The notes: a model not told the origin generated them from the letters alone. Positions 45,126 to 54,714 are shown, numbered from the stretch's first letter. The stretch is 64,000 nucleotides of DNA from Brevibacterium ihuae (GCF_900184225.1 NZ_FXWZ01000002.1:1-64000), one strand, 5' to 3'. A program made the numbers and translations.

Positions 45126-46325
45126 ATGACTGATGCAGTCATCGTCTCCACCGCCCGCACGCCGATCGGCAAGGCCTACCGCGGCGCTTTCAACAACACC
45201 CAGTCCCAGGAGCTCGCCGGCCACGCGATCAAGCACGCCGTGGAGCGTGCCGGGCTCGAGGGCGGCGAGGTCGAGGACGTCATCCTCGGCGCCGCCCTCC
45301 AGCAGGGCGCGCAGGGCGGCAACGTCGCCCGCCAGGCGCTGCTCCGCGCCGGCCTGCCCGTCACCGTGTCCGGCATGACGCTCGACCGCCAGTGCTCCTC
45401 GGGCCTCATGGCGATCGCCACCGCGGCCAAGCAGATCATCCACGACGGCATGGACATCGCCGTCGGCGGCGGCGTCGAGTCGATCTCGCTCGTCCAGAAC
45501 GACAAGCAGAACACCTTCCGCGCCAAGGACCCGTGGCTCGTGGAGAACCTGCCGGAGATCTACCTGCCGATGCTCAACACCGCGGAGATCGTCGCCGAGC
45601 GCTACGGCGTGTCCCGTGAGGCGCAGGACGAGTACGCCCTGTCCTCCCAGCAGCGCACCGCCGCCGCGCAGGAGGCCGGCCGCTTCGACGCCGAGATCGT
45701 CCCCCTCGAGTCGACGCAGATCGTCGTCGACAAGGAGACCAAGGAGACCTCGGAGAAGCAGGTCACGCTGAGCAAGGACGAGGGCAACCGCCCGCAGACC
45801 GACCTCGCGAGCCTCGCGAAGCTCCAGCCGGTGCTCGCCCCGGGCGTGGCCTCGCAGAACCCGACCGTCACCGCCGGCAACGCCTCGCAGCTGTCCGACG
45901 GCGCCTCGGCCTCCGTGCTCATGTCCGACGCCGAGGCCTCGCGCCGCGGCCTCGAGCCGCTCGGCATCTACCGGGGCATGGCCGTCGCCGGCTGCGGCCC
46001 GGAGGAGATGGGCATCGGGCCGGTGTTCGCGATCCCGAAGCTGCTGCAGCGCCACGGCCTCACCGTCGACGACATCGGCCTGTGGGAGCTCAACGAGGCC
46101 TTCGCCGTGCAGGCCCTGTACTGCCGCGACAAGCTCGGCATCGATCCGGAGAAGTACAACGTCGACGGCGGCGGCATCTCCGTCGGCCCCCCCTACGGCA
46201 TGACCGGCGCCCGCCTCGTCGGCCACGCCCTCATCGAGGGCAAGCGCCGCGGCGTCAAGTACGTCGTCGTGACCATGTGCATCGGCGGCGGCATGGGTGC
46301 CGCCGGCCTGTTCGAGGTCGCCTGA
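45126..46325 (+). CDS. Thiolase family protein with GHP histidine replaced
   Basis: 399 aa. Thiolases cleave 3-ketoacyl-CoA. The nucleophile Cys90 (LDRQCSSG), Asn323 (NEAFA) and Cys385 (TMCIGGGMG) are all in place. The conserved GHP motif, whose His is a catalytic residue in biosynthetic and degradative thiolases, reads G354-P355-P356-Y here (CCC codon at 46188-46190; a His codon would be CAC). The rest is canonical with no frame disruption. Either the protein has an altered activity or the base is a sequence error. It sits 69 nt after the FadE pair and is followed by a terminator-like hairpin. The upstream sequence has GAGGACCTCTC before ATG. Confidence 0.85.
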   Translation: MTDAVIVSTARTPIGKAYRGAFNNTQSQELAGHAIKHAVERAGLEGGEVEDVILGAALQQGAQGGNVARQALLRAGLPVTVSGMTLDRQCSSGLMAIATAAKQIIHDGMDIAVGGGVESISLVQNDKQNTFRAKDPWLVENLPEIYLPMLNTAEIVAERYGVSREAQDEYALSSQQRTAAAQEAGRFDAEIVPLESTQIVVDKETKETSEKQVTLSKDEGNRPQTDLASLAKLQPVLAPGVASQNPTVTAGNASQLSDGASASVLMSDAEASRRGLEPLGIYRGMAVAGCGPEEMGIGPVFAIPKLLQRHGLTVDDIGLWELNEAFAVQALYCRDKLGIDPEKYNVDGGGISVGPPYGMTGARLVGHALIEGKRRGVKYVVVTMCIGGGMGAAGLFEVA

Positions 46326-46332
46326 TCCATCC

Positions 46333-46368
46333 TGCTCGGGGCGGGTGCGGATGCACCCGCCCCGAGCA
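46333..46368 (+). terminator. Strong hairpin after the thiolase gene
   Basis: A perfect 16-bp stem (TGCTCGGGGCGGGTGC / GCACCCGCCCCGAGCA) with a 4-nt loop, 8 nt after the thiolase stop. No U-tract. It could terminate or attenuate the transcript before the two ligase genes. Confidence 0.75.
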
Positions 46369-46425
46369 CACCCATCACCAGTTCCATCCCGCTGTACCGC
46401 TCACCCGATGTGAAGGAATGACACC

Positions 46426-48093
46426 ATGAGCTTCTTCGAAACCCGCCCCTGGCTGCAGACCGTCGCCGATGACGAGCGACTGAACAAGCAGATCGAGGAG
46501 ACGACCACCCTCGCGCTCTTCGACCGCGCGGTGGAGCGCTTCCCCGACCGGACGGCGATCAAGTACTACGGCTACGAGCCCACCTGGGCCGAGCTCGACC
46601 GGATGGTCGACGCCTTCGCCGCCTACCTCGTCGACCAGGGTTTCGAGCCCGGCGACCGGCTGGGCGTCTACCTCCAGAACGTCCCCCACTACTACGTCGC
46701 CGTGTACGGCGCGTGGAAGGCCGGCGGCGTCGTCGTGCCGCTCAACCCGATGTACCGCGACGAGCTCGAGCACGTGTTCTCCGACGCCGGGGTCAAGGCG
46801 CTCGTCGTGTCCGCCGCGGCCTACCTCGACCGGGTGAAGCCCTACGCCGAGGGCCTGCCGATCGTCGTCACCTGCAACGAGAAGGACTACCAGCGCACCG
46901 ACGACGAGCGGATCTTCGGGATGTTCGCCGACTCCTACGACACCGGGAATCCCGACTTCGCGACCGTCGTCGCCGAGTACGACGGGAAGTCCGTGCCGGA
47001 CCCCGCGCTCACCCCCGACTCGGTCGGCATCATCGGCTACACCTCCGGCACCTCGGGCCGGTCGAAGGGTGCCGCGATCACCCACCGCGGGCTGACCGTC
47101 AACGCCCAGATGCTGCGCGACTACCAGGGCTTCGACGAGACCGCGACGATCTTCACCCTCGCCCCCGTCTTCCACATCACCGGGTTCGTGTGCCAGTTCC
47201 TCGCCGCGGCGGCCTGCGGGGCCGCCCTGTCGATGAACTACCGCTTCGACCCCGCGGCCGCGCTCCAGACGTTCCGCACCGACAAGCCGCAGTACATGGC
47301 CGGGCCCGCGACCGCCTACATGGCGCTGCTCGCCCACCCGGACTTCACGTCCGACGCCTTCGACTCCTTCACCTCGATCATGTCCGGCGGCGCCCCGCTG
47401 CCCGAGGCGATCGTCAAGAAGTTCGAGGAGCGCACCGGGCACTACATCGGCCAGGGCTACGGCCTCACCGAGACGACCGCCCAGTGCGTCGTCGTGCCCC
47501 ACCACCTCCGTGCGCCGGTCGACCCCGAATCCGGCAATCTGTCCTGCGGTCTGCCGCTGTCGAGCGTGATGCTGAGGATCCTCGACGATGACGGCCAGGA
47601 GGTCGGTCCGAACGAGGTCGGCGAGATCTGCGTGCGCGGCCCCATGGTGTCCCTGGAGTACATCAACAACCCGCAGGCCACCGAGGAGAACATCCCCGAC
47701 GGGGAGCTGCGCACCGGCGACGTCGGATTCATGGACACCGACGGCTGGGTCTTCATCGTCGACCGCAAGAAGGACATGATCAACGCCTCGGGCTTCAAGG
47801 TCTGGCCGCGCGAGGTCGAGGACGTCCTCTACACCCACCCGGCGATCCTCGAGGCCGCCGTCGTCGGCGTCCCCGACGAGTACCGCGGTGAGAACGTCGT
47901 CGCGTTCATCAGCCTGCAGCCGGGATCCGAGGTCACCGAGGACGACATCATCGCCTACTGCCGCGACCACCTCGCCTCCTACAAGGCTCCGCGCCAGATC
48001 AACTTCATCGACGCGCTGCCCAAGACCGCCTCGGGCAAGATCCTGCGCCGCGAGATGCGCAAGGTCGGTGCCGAGCAGGCGGAGAACGGCTGA
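46426..48093 (+). CDS. Long-chain-fatty-acid--CoA ligase (AMP-forming)
   Basis: 555 aa. P-loop GYTSGTSGRSKGAAIT, the QGYGLTETTAQ motif, TGDVGFMDTDGWVFIVDRKKDMINASGFKVWPREVE, and the catalytic Lys in KTASGKILRREMRK. The VVPLNPMYRDELEHVF segment is typical for FadD proteins. It has a GAAGGAATGACACC leader before ATG. It is the first of two adjacent, non-identical ligases (the second begins 2 nt after its stop). Confidence 0.92.
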   Translation: MSFFETRPWLQTVADDERLNKQIEETTTLALFDRAVERFPDRTAIKYYGYEPTWAELDRMVDAFAAYLVDQGFEPGDRLGVYLQNVPHYYVAVYGAWKAGGVVVPLNPMYRDELEHVFSDAGVKALVVSAAAYLDRVKPYAEGLPIVVTCNEKDYQRTDDERIFGMFADSYDTGNPDFATVVAEYDGKSVPDPALTPDSVGIIGYTSGTSGRSKGAAITHRGLTVNAQMLRDYQGFDETATIFTLAPVFHITGFVCQFLAAAACGAALSMNYRFDPAAALQTFRTDKPQYMAGPATAYMALLAHPDFTSDAFDSFTSIMSGGAPLPEAIVKKFEERTGHYIGQGYGLTETTAQCVVVPHHLRAPVDPESGNLSCGLPLSSVMLRILDDDGQEVGPNEVGEICVRGPMVSLEYINNPQATEENIPDGELRTGDVGFMDTDGWVFIVDRKKDMINASGFKVWPREVEDVLYTHPAILEAAVVGVPDEYRGENVVAFISLQPGSEVTEDDIIAYCRDHLASYKAPRQINFIDALPKTASGKILRREMRKVGAEQAENG

Positions 48094-48094
48094 G

Positions 48095-49807
48095 ATGACC
48101 CGGACACCGATGCATGAGCAGTGGGAGGCGGCGGCCGAGGAGCTCGCCGGGATGCGCGACCTGTGGCCGGCCGAGGTCCCCCGGGAGTACAGCGAGCCGC
48201 TGCCCGGTGCGGTGCTCGCCGACTACACGCAGAAGTGGGCGGCGGAGCGGCCGGACACCGTCGCCATCCACTTCTACGGGCGCGATGTGTCCTATGCGGA
48301 GCTCGAGCGCTCGGCCGCCGCGTTCGCCGGGTGGCTCAGGTCCCAGGGCGTGCGCGCCGGCGACCGGGTGGGGGCGTACCTCGTCAACTGCCCGCAGCTG
48401 ACGATCGCGTTCCTCGGGATCCTGCGCCTCGGCGCCGTGTACGTGCCGATCAACCCGCTGTTCAAGGCCGGCGAGCTCGCCTACGAGCTCGCCGACGCCG
48501 GGGTCGGCGTGGTGCTCGCGCACCCGGAGTTCGCCCCGCTCCTCGACGCGGTGCGCGGTGCGGACGGGGTCGATCCGGACCTCACCGTCGCCTACACCCG
48601 GATGGCCGACATGATCGACGGCGACCCGGTGCCGCGCGCCCCGTTCGGTGCGATCGACCCGGAGCAGCCCTCGGACTGGCAGACGATCATCGACAGCCCG
48701 CCGGCCGACCCGGTGCCGGCGGACCGGGACGCGCTCGCCGCGCTCAACTACACCGGCGGCACCACCGGCATGCCCAAGGGTTGCGAGCACACGCAGGGTC
48801 ACATGGTCTACACCGCGGTGAGCGCGCTCCTGGGCCAGGGGCGCACCCCCGGGGCCGGTGGAGACGTGGCACTCGGCTTCCTCCCGATGTTCTGGATCGC
48901 CGGGGAGGATATGTGCATGCTCAACCCGCTCGTCGACGGGTCCACCGTCGTGCTCATGACTCGCTGGCACCCCGAGGTCGCGCTCGAGCTCATCGCCTCC
49001 CAGCAGGTCACCTCGATCGTGGCGCCGGCGGACAACTACGTCGAGCTCATGGAGCTGCCCGGGTTCGCCGGTGCCGACACGTCCTCGCTGCGCAACTGCA
49101 CCGCGGTGAGCTTCGTCCGCAAGCTCGACCCCGAGCTGCGCGGGCAGTGGCGGGAGGCGACCGGTGTGCTGCTGCGCGAGGCGTCCTACGGGATGACGGA
49201 GACGCACACCGCCGACACCTTCACCCTCGGCCTCGATGCGGATGACCAGGACCTGCGCGCCGAGCCGATCTACTGCGGCTACCCGGTGCCCGGCACCCGG
49301 ATCGTCGTCGTCGATGCCGACCTCGCACCGGTGCCGATCGGGGAGACCGGGCAGATCCTCGTGCACTCGCCCTCCGTCCTCACCCGCTACTACCACCGGC
49401 CCGAGGCGAGCCGCGACACGCTCGTCGACGGCTGGCTGCTCACCGGGGACACCGGCCGGTTCGACGCGCACGGGGCGCTGACGTACCTCGCCCGGACCAA
49501 GGAGATGATCAAGGTCAAGGGGATGAGCGTGTTCCCCGCCGAGGTCGAATCCTTCCTCAAGGGCCACCCCGACGTCGTGCGGGTCGCCGTCGCCCCGCGC
49601 GAGGACCCGGAGACCGGGCAGCGGCCCGTCGCCTTCGTCGAGCTCACGGAGGGCTCCGCGGCGACGCCGGAGAGCATCCGGGACTGGGCGCGGGAGCAGA
49701 TGTCGTCGTACAAGGTGCCCGAGGTCGTCGTCGTCGACACGATGCCGATGACCGCGACCGGCAAGATCCGCAAGGTCGACCTGCTCAAGGAGCTGCCCAC
49801 CGCATGA
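48095..49807 (+). CDS. AMP-dependent acyl-CoA synthetase/ligase
   Basis: 570 aa. Motifs: NYTGGTTGMPKGCEHT, SYGMTETHTADTF, LTGDTGRFDAHGALTYLARTKEMIKVKGMSVFPAEVE and MTATGKIRKVDLLKEL. It has an N-terminal extension (EELAGMRDLWPAEVPREYSEPLP) not seen in the preceding ligase. Acyl preference cannot be inferred. ATG 48095 directly follows the previous stop (2-nt gap). Its own stop overlaps the carboxylase start (ATGA), so activation and carboxylation are coupled in translation. Confidence 0.9.
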   Translation: MTRTPMHEQWEAAAEELAGMRDLWPAEVPREYSEPLPGAVLADYTQKWAAERPDTVAIHFYGRDVSYAELERSAAAFAGWLRSQGVRAGDRVGAYLVNCPQLTIAFLGILRLGAVYVPINPLFKAGELAYELADAGVGVVLAHPEFAPLLDAVRGADGVDPDLTVAYTRMADMIDGDPVPRAPFGAIDPEQPSDWQTIIDSPPADPVPADRDALAALNYTGGTTGMPKGCEHTQGHMVYTAVSALLGQGRTPGAGGDVALGFLPMFWIAGEDMCMLNPLVDGSTVVLMTRWHPEVALELIASQQVTSIVAPADNYVELMELPGFAGADTSSLRNCTAVSFVRKLDPELRGQWREATGVLLREASYGMTETHTADTFTLGLDADDQDLRAEPIYCGYPVPGTRIVVVDADLAPVPIGETGQILVHSPSVLTRYYHRPEASRDTLVDGWLLTGDTGRFDAHGALTYLARTKEMIKVKGMSVFPAEVESFLKGHPDVVRVAVAPREDPETGQRPVAFVELTEGSAATPESIRDWAREQMSSYKVPEVVVVDTMPMTATGKIRKVDLLKELPTA

Positions 49808-52800
49808 CCACGCTGCTCGTCGCGAACCGGGGCGAGATCGCCGCCCGCATCATCCGCACCGCTCAGGACCAGGGGCTGCGCACGCTCGCCGTCCACCCCG
49901 CCGACGACGCCGACAGCCTCCACGTCCGGCTCGCCGATTCGGCCCGGCAGCTCGAGGGGATCGGTCCGCGCGCCTATCTCGACATCGCGCAGCTCATCCG
50001 GATCGCCGTCGACGAGGGGGCCGAGCTCATCCACCCCGGCTACGGGTTCCTCGCCGAATCCGCCGCGTTCGCCCACGCGTGCCACGAGGCGGGACTGACC
50101 TTCCTCGGCCCGTCCGCCGACGTCCTCGAGATCGCCGGGACGAAGACCTCGACGAAGGACCGGGCGGCCGCCCTCGACATCCCCGTCGCCGAGGCGACCG
50201 GGGTCCTCGAGACCGCCGCGCCGGCCCTCGAGCTCCTCGAACGACACCCGGCGGGCATCGCGATCAAGGCGCTCGCCGGCGGGGGCGGGCGCGGCATCGC
50301 CGTCGTCCCCTCCCCGGAGGACGTCGAACCGGCGATCGCGCGCTGTGCGGCGGAGGCCGAGCACGGATTCGGGGACGCGCGCGTGTTCGCCGAGACCTGG
50401 TTCCCCGCAGCCCGCCACATCGAGGTCCAGTGCATCGGCACCCCCGACGGCGTGTACGCGCTCGGCGACCGCGACTGCTCGCTGCAGCGCCGCCGGCAGA
50501 AGCTCGTCGAGCTCGCCCCGGCACCCGGACTGTCCGCAGAGCTGCGTGCGGACCTCCACCGGGCGGCGGAGAAGCTCCTCGACTCGCTCCACTACCTGTC
50601 GCTCGCGACCGTCGAGTTCCTCGTCGCCGACGACGACTGGGTGCTCCTCGAGGTCAACCCGCGGATCCAGGTCGAGCACACCGTCACCGAGGCGGTCACC
50701 GGGCTCGACCTCGTCGCCTGCCAGATCGCGCTCGGCCTGGGCGAGGACCTCGCCGTCCACGGCGTGGCCGAGGACATGACGTGGGAGCCTGCCGGCAGCG
50801 CGATCGAAGTGCGGGTGGCCGCGGAGACCCTCGCCGCCGAGGGCACCGTGCACCCGGCCACCGGCACGATCGAGCGCTTCGACCTGCCGAGCGGGCCCGG
50901 GATCCGCGTCGACACCTGGGTGCGCGGCGGCACCCGCGTGGGCGCCCTCTACGACACCGTCATCGCCAAGGTCATCGCCCACGGCCCGAGTCTCGAGGCC
51001 GCCGAGCGCCGGTCCGTCGGCGCGCTCGCCGAGCTCGGCTGCACCGGGCTGGACACGAACACCGCCTTCCTCCGCGCCGTCCTCGAGCGCGCGCAGCTCG
51101 GCCAGGCGCACACGACATGGATCGACGAGCACATGGGAGCGCTCGTCGCCCGGGCCGCGGAGCTCGCGGCGGGGGACGGTGGCGCGGACGGCGCCGGCAC
51201 CGGTTCCGGTGGTGCGCCGGGAGGTGCGGGCGCCTCGTCGGCCGAGGGCGCCTCGGCTGCGGCTCGCACCGCGCCCGCACCCGGGCCGGGGGAGGAGCTC
51301 GTCGCCGCCCCGCTCAGCGGCACGATCGTGTCCCTCGAGGCGCGGCCCGGTGAGCTCGGGCTCATCGAGGCGATGAAGATGCACCACCCGATCCCGGCAC
51401 CGGCCCATTCGGAGGCGCGCGCCCTCGTGGCGGTCGGCGACACCGTCGCAGCCGGTGATCCGGTGTTCCTCGTGCGGACCTCCGAGGACCCCGCCGCCCA
51501 GGCGGAGGCCGCCGGTGACGAGGCGCACCCGCTCGTCGACGAGGTCGTGCAGCGGCATGCCGACGTGCTCGACGAGGCGAAGCCGGAAGCGGTGGAGAAG
51601 ATCCACGCCCGGCAGCGGCGGACGGCCAGGGAGAACCTCGACGACCTGCTCGTGCCCGGCTCGTTCGTCGAGTACGGGCCGCTCGTCATCGCCGCCCAGA
51701 TGGCCAGGCGCTCGCTGGAGGAACTCATCGCGCGCACGAGCGGGGATGGGCTGATCGGCGGGATCGGACTCGTCGACACGCCCAGCGGTCCGCTCGAGGC
51801 CGTCGTCATGAGCTACGACTACATGGTGCTCGCCGGCACCCAGGGCTCCCGCAACCACGCGAAGACCGATCGGCTCATCCAGGTCGCGGCGTCCAAGGGG
51901 CTGCCGGTGGTGCTGTTCGCCGAGGGCGGCGGCGGGAGGCCCGGCGACACCGACCGGGCCCCGGGCGCCCACCTCAACGTCCACACCTTCGCCGCGCTCG
52001 CCGGGCTCAAGGGCCGGGTGCCGCTCGTCGCGATCGTGTCCGGGCGGTGCTTCGCCGGCAACGCCGCGCTCGCCGGGGTGTGCGACGTCATCATCGCCAC
52101 CGAGGACGCGAACCTCGGGATGGGCGGGCCGGCGATGGTCGAGGGCGGCGGCCTGGGGCGCTACCGGCCCGAGGACATCGGCCCGGTCGGCGTCCACACC
52201 GCGAGCGGTGTCATCGACGTGCTCGTCGCCGACGACGCCGAGGCCGTCTCCGTCACCCAGCAGTACCTGCGCTACTTCGTGCCGACGGGGGAGAGCGGCG
52301 GTGCCGGGCCGGGTGCCGTGTCCCCGGATACCCAGCAGGGCGCCTCGGCCGCGGACTCCGGTGCCCCGGATCCGGAGCGCGCGCGGGCCGTGGTCCCCGG
52401 GGACCGGCTGCGCGCCTTCGAGATGCGCGAGGTGATCCGCAGCGTCGTCGATGCGGACACGTTCCTCGAGCTGCGCCCGGATCACGCACCGGGCGCGATC
52501 ACCGGTTTCGCGCTCGTCGCCGGCCGGCCGATCGCGATCATCGCCAACGACAACCACCACCTCGGCGGGGCGGTCGACGTCGATGCCGCGAACTCCTTCG
52601 TGCGGCTGCTCGAGACCGCGCAGGCGCGCGGGATCCCTGTCGTGTCCTTCGTCGACACCCCCGGGTTCATGGTCGGCCCGGAGGCCGAGCACGAGCCGGG
52701 CGTCACCGCGTTCGGTCGGTTCTTCACCACGGGGGCGGGGCTGAGCGTGCCGTTCGGGGCGGTCGTCGTGCGCAAGGGCTACGGGCTCGGCGCGATGGCG

Positions 52801-53070
52801 ATGGCCGCCGGCTCCTTCCACGCCACCCGCTTCACCGTCGCCTGGCCGAGCGGGGAGATGGGACCGATGGGCCTGGAGGGCGCGGTGCGCCTGGGCTACT
52901 CGAAGGAGCTCGCCGCGGTCGAGGACCCGGCCGAGCGCGAGGCGCTCTACGAGAAGCTCGTCGCGGAGTCCTACGAGCAGGGCCGGGCGATGACCGCGGC
53001 GATGTTCTTCGACGTCGACGACGTCATCGACCCCGCCGAGACCCGCCGCTGGATCAGCACCCTGTTCTGA
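49804..53070 (+). CDS. Single-chain biotin-dependent acyl-CoA carboxylase (BC-BCCP-CT)
   Basis: 1,088 aa with all three functions in one chain. Biotin carboxylase is at residues 1-450 (LVANRGEIAARII, IKALAGGGGRGIAVV, EVNPRIQVEHTVTEAVTG). A Gly/Ala-rich linker runs 455-498. The biotin carrier is at about 500-555 with biotinyl Lys525 in EAMKM. The carboxyltransferase halves span 560-1088 (RQRRTARENLDDLLVPGSF and SGRCFAGNAALAGVCDVIIA, then GDRLRAFEMREVIRSVVDADTFLELR, FVDTPGFMVGPEAE and a Gly-rich YGLGAMAM segment). This architecture matches the single-chain long-chain acyl-CoA carboxylase described from Mycobacterium avium subsp. paratuberculosis. The first half of the carrier is about seven residues shorter than usual. 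A Gly/Ala/Asp-rich insert lies near residue 830. No biotin ligase gene is here. Confidence 0.9.
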   Translation: MTTLLVANRGEIAARIIRTAQDQGLRTLAVHPADDADSLHVRLADSARQLEGIGPRAYLDIAQLIRIAVDEGAELIHPGYGFLAESAAFAHACHEAGLTFLGPSADVLEIAGTKTSTKDRAAALDIPVAEATGVLETAAPALELLERHPAGIAIKALAGGGGRGIAVVPSPEDVEPAIARCAAEAEHGFGDARVFAETWFPAARHIEVQCIGTPDGVYALGDRDCSLQRRRQKLVELAPAPGLSAELRADLHRAAEKLLDSLHYLSLATVEFLVADDDWVLLEVNPRIQVEHTVTEAVTGLDLVACQIALGLGEDLAVHGVAEDMTWEPAGSAIEVRVAAETLAAEGTVHPATGTIERFDLPSGPGIRVDTWVRGGTRVGALYDTVIAKVIAHGPSLEAAERRSVGALAELGCTGLDTNTAFLRAVLERAQLGQAHTTWIDEHMGALVARAAELAAGDGGADGAGTGSGGAPGGAGASSAEGASAAARTAPAPGPGEELVAAPLSGTIVSLEARPGELGLIEAMKMHHPIPAPAHSEARALVAVGDTVAAGDPVFLVRTSEDPAAQAEAAGDEAHPLVDEVVQRHADVLDEAKPEAVEKIHARQRRTARENLDDLLVPGSFVEYGPLVIAAQMARRSLEELIARTSGDGLIGGIGLVDTPSGPLEAVVMSYDYMVLAGTQGSRNHAKTDRLIQVAASKGLPVVLFAEGGGGRPGDTDRAPGAHLNVHTFAALAGLKGRVPLVAIVSGRCFAGNAALAGVCDVIIATEDANLGMGGPAMVEGGGLGRYRPEDIGPVGVHTASGVIDVLVADDAEAVSVTQQYLRYFVPTGESGGAGPGAVSPDTQQGASAADSGAPDPERARAVVPGDRLRAFEMREVIRSVVDADTFLELRPDHAPGAITGFALVAGRPIAIIANDNHHLGGAVDVDAANSFVRLLETAQARGIPVVSFVDTPGFMVGPEAEHEPGVTAFGRFFTTGAGLSVPFGAVVVRKGYGLGAMAMAAGSFHATRFTVAWPSGEMGPMGLEGAVRLGYSKELAAVEDPAEREALYEKLVAESYEQGRAMTAAMFFDVDDVIDPAETRRWISTLF

Positions 53071-53112
53071 CAGTGCCCGGCCGGGCGTCCGACCGAACTG
53101 TGGGGCTTTCGA

Positions 53113-53146
53113 CGGAGGGTGGTGGCATCAACGCCACCACCCTCCG
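53113..53146. terminator. Perfect hairpin between convergent genes
   Basis: A 14-bp perfect stem (CGGAGGGTGGTGGC / GCCACCACCCTCCG) with loop ATCAAC lies in the gap between the carboxylase stop and the minus-strand reductase stop. It should terminate both. Confidence 0.8.
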
Positions 53147-53175
53147 CCGGAAGTCCTGCACTCGTACGCCCGGTC

Positions 53176-53862
53176 TCAGCGGATCGCCTCGGCGATCGGG
53201 GTGGACCCGTCGAAGAAGTTGACGGTCTCCCGGACTCCGGCACCCTCACGCAGGACGTGGGTGATGACGGCTGCGACGTTGTCGCGGGAGGTGACCTTCT
53301 CCTCGTCGGAGGGCGTGCGGCCCTCGGCCTCGCCGTGGGAATCGACGACCTGGATCTGCTCGCTCGCCGGGTCGAGGGTGAGGCGGCCCGGGCCGAGGAT
53401 CGTGTAGTCGAGCTCGGTCTCGCGCAGGTGAGCGTCGGCGTCGTGCTTGGCCTTGGCGTAGGGGAAGAAGGAGTTGTCCTCCTCGAGCCGGTCGACGTCG
53501 ATCCCCGCGGTGACGTAGGAGACGATGACGAACCGCTGCACGCCGGCCTGCTGCGCGGCCTTCATCGCGCGCACGGCCGCTTCGTAGTCGACTGCGTGCG
53601 TGCGCTGCGGGTCGCCCCCGCCGGCGCCGGCGGAGAACACCACGGCCTTCGCCCCGGTGAACTGCTTGGCGAGGTCCTCCTCGGTCGCGGTCTCGATGTC
53701 GAGGACGACGGGATTCGCGCCGGCCTCCCTGACGTCATCGCGCTGGTCCTCCTTGCGGATGACGGAGTCGACGGCGAATCCCGCCGCGGTGAGTCGGGGT
53801 GCGGCGAGCAGGGCGATCTTGCCGTGTCCGCCGAGGATGACGATGCGATCGGTGTCTGACAT
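53176..53862 (-). CDS. NAD(P)-binding atypical SDR (NmrA-like)
   Basis: 228 aa. The N-terminal Rossmann motif is VILGGHGKIALLAAPRL, and AVVFSAGAGGG plus the FVIVSYVTA strand follow. The family of atypical SDRs often lacks the catalytic Tyr-Lys pair; here SYVTAGIDVDRL and YAKAKHDAD retain Tyr and Lys. Substrate unknown; roles range from NAD(P)H sensing to isomerase-like reactions. The GGAGCACCCC upstream provides a weak ribosome-binding site. Confidence 0.82.
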   Translation of the reverse strand: MSDTDRIVILGGHGKIALLAAPRLTAAGFAVDSVIRKEDQRDDVREAGANPVVLDIETATEEDLAKQFTGAKAVVFSAGAGGGDPQRTHAVDYEAAVRAMKAAQQAGVQRFVIVSYVTAGIDVDRLEEDNSFFPYAKAKHDADAHLRETELDYTILGPGRLTLDPASEQIQVVDSHGEAEGRTPSDEEKVTSRDNVAAVITHVLREGAGVRETVNFFDGSTPIAEAIR

Positions 53863-54021
53863 GGGGTGCTCCTTCCGCGCCGGAGCCGGCGCCGGGGTCC
53901 TCCGCGCCCGGTCGTCCCGTCACCCGTGAAGCGGGTGCCGCGGACCGTCGGGCTGCGGCTTCCACTCCGCACAACGTCGGTCACGGCGAGATATTCCGCC
54001 GGCCGTGGCCCCGATCGCTCG

Positions 54022-54648
54022 TCAGGCGTGAGCGTCGGTGTCCGCGGACGCCCCGCGCCGCCGTCGGAGGAGGAGCGGGATCGCCACGAGGACGGCCGCC
54101 GAGGTGCCCGCGACGAGGTCGACCATCGTGTCGGTGTTGTTCCGCTGCGCGTTCGTCCCGACGACGATGTCCGCGGTGAACTCGGACATCTCCCACAGGA
54201 GCGCGACGAGGCCGCTCACGGCGATGACGACGACGGCCTCGAACCACGGCGGGGGGGTGAGATCGGTCCGCCGGTAGGCGATGCCGAGCGCGTAGACCGT
54301 GCCGAGCGCGATGAGGATGCCGGAGTAGAAGTGGACCACGGTGTCCCACAGTCCCCACACCGCATAGAAGTGGAGGTGGCTGCCGAGGAACGGGCCGGAG
54401 AGCAGCAGCGCCGCGTAGAGCCCCTGGAGCCACGCGGGGATTGGGGTGCGCGCCCAGCGCTCGAGGAGGAGCGGCACCAGACCGGCGGGAATCAGCAGCG
54501 CCGGGATGATGATGTCGGACCACTGCCGGGTGACCACGGCGACCACGACCGCGGCGAGGCAGATCACCTCGGTGGCGAGGAGGGGCAGGTGCCGCTGGAA
54601 GGCACCGGCCCGGGTGTCGGTGGTGCGTGCGTTGTCGACCGTTCTCAC
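54022..54648 (-). CDS. YjdF/DUF2238-like integral membrane protein
   Basis: 208 aa with about six hydrophobic segments. LHFYAVWGLWDTVVHFYSGILIA and ALLWEMSEFTADIVVGTNAQRNNTDTMVDLVAGTSAA resemble the DUF2238 signature of YjdF-like proteins (His in the first block, WE and a late Asp in the second). No function is known. It starts 65 bp from the divergently transcribed MATE gene. The C-terminus is Arg-rich, then acidic. Confidence 0.68.
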   Translation of the reverse strand: MRTVDNARTTDTRAGAFQRHLPLLATEVICLAAVVVAVVTRQWSDIIIPALLIPAGLVPLLLERWARTPIPAWLQGLYAALLLSGPFLGSHLHFYAVWGLWDTVVHFYSGILIALGTVYALGIAYRRTDLTPPPWFEAVVVIAVSGLVALLWEMSEFTADIVVGTNAQRNNTDTMVDLVAGTSAAVLVAIPLLLRRRRGASADTDAHA

Positions 54649-54700
54649 GGGGGCGACCCTAACAGTCCGGCCTGACGTGCCCGTCCAGGTGTCCCGGTCC

Positions 54701-54714
54701 TACGATGGTGGTCA
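54701..54714 (+). promoter_or_regulatory. Leaderless promoter of the MATE transporter gene
   Basis: TACGAT (54701-54706) is 7 nt before ATG 54714 and there is no Shine-Dalgarno. The alternative in-frame ATG at 54705 lies inside this hexamer and is less likely. Confidence 0.5.

Noticed and set aside
49390-52821. 1,143-codon minus-strand open frame
   Set aside because: Antisense to the carboxylase and ligase genes, which have clear family motifs; the shadow has none.
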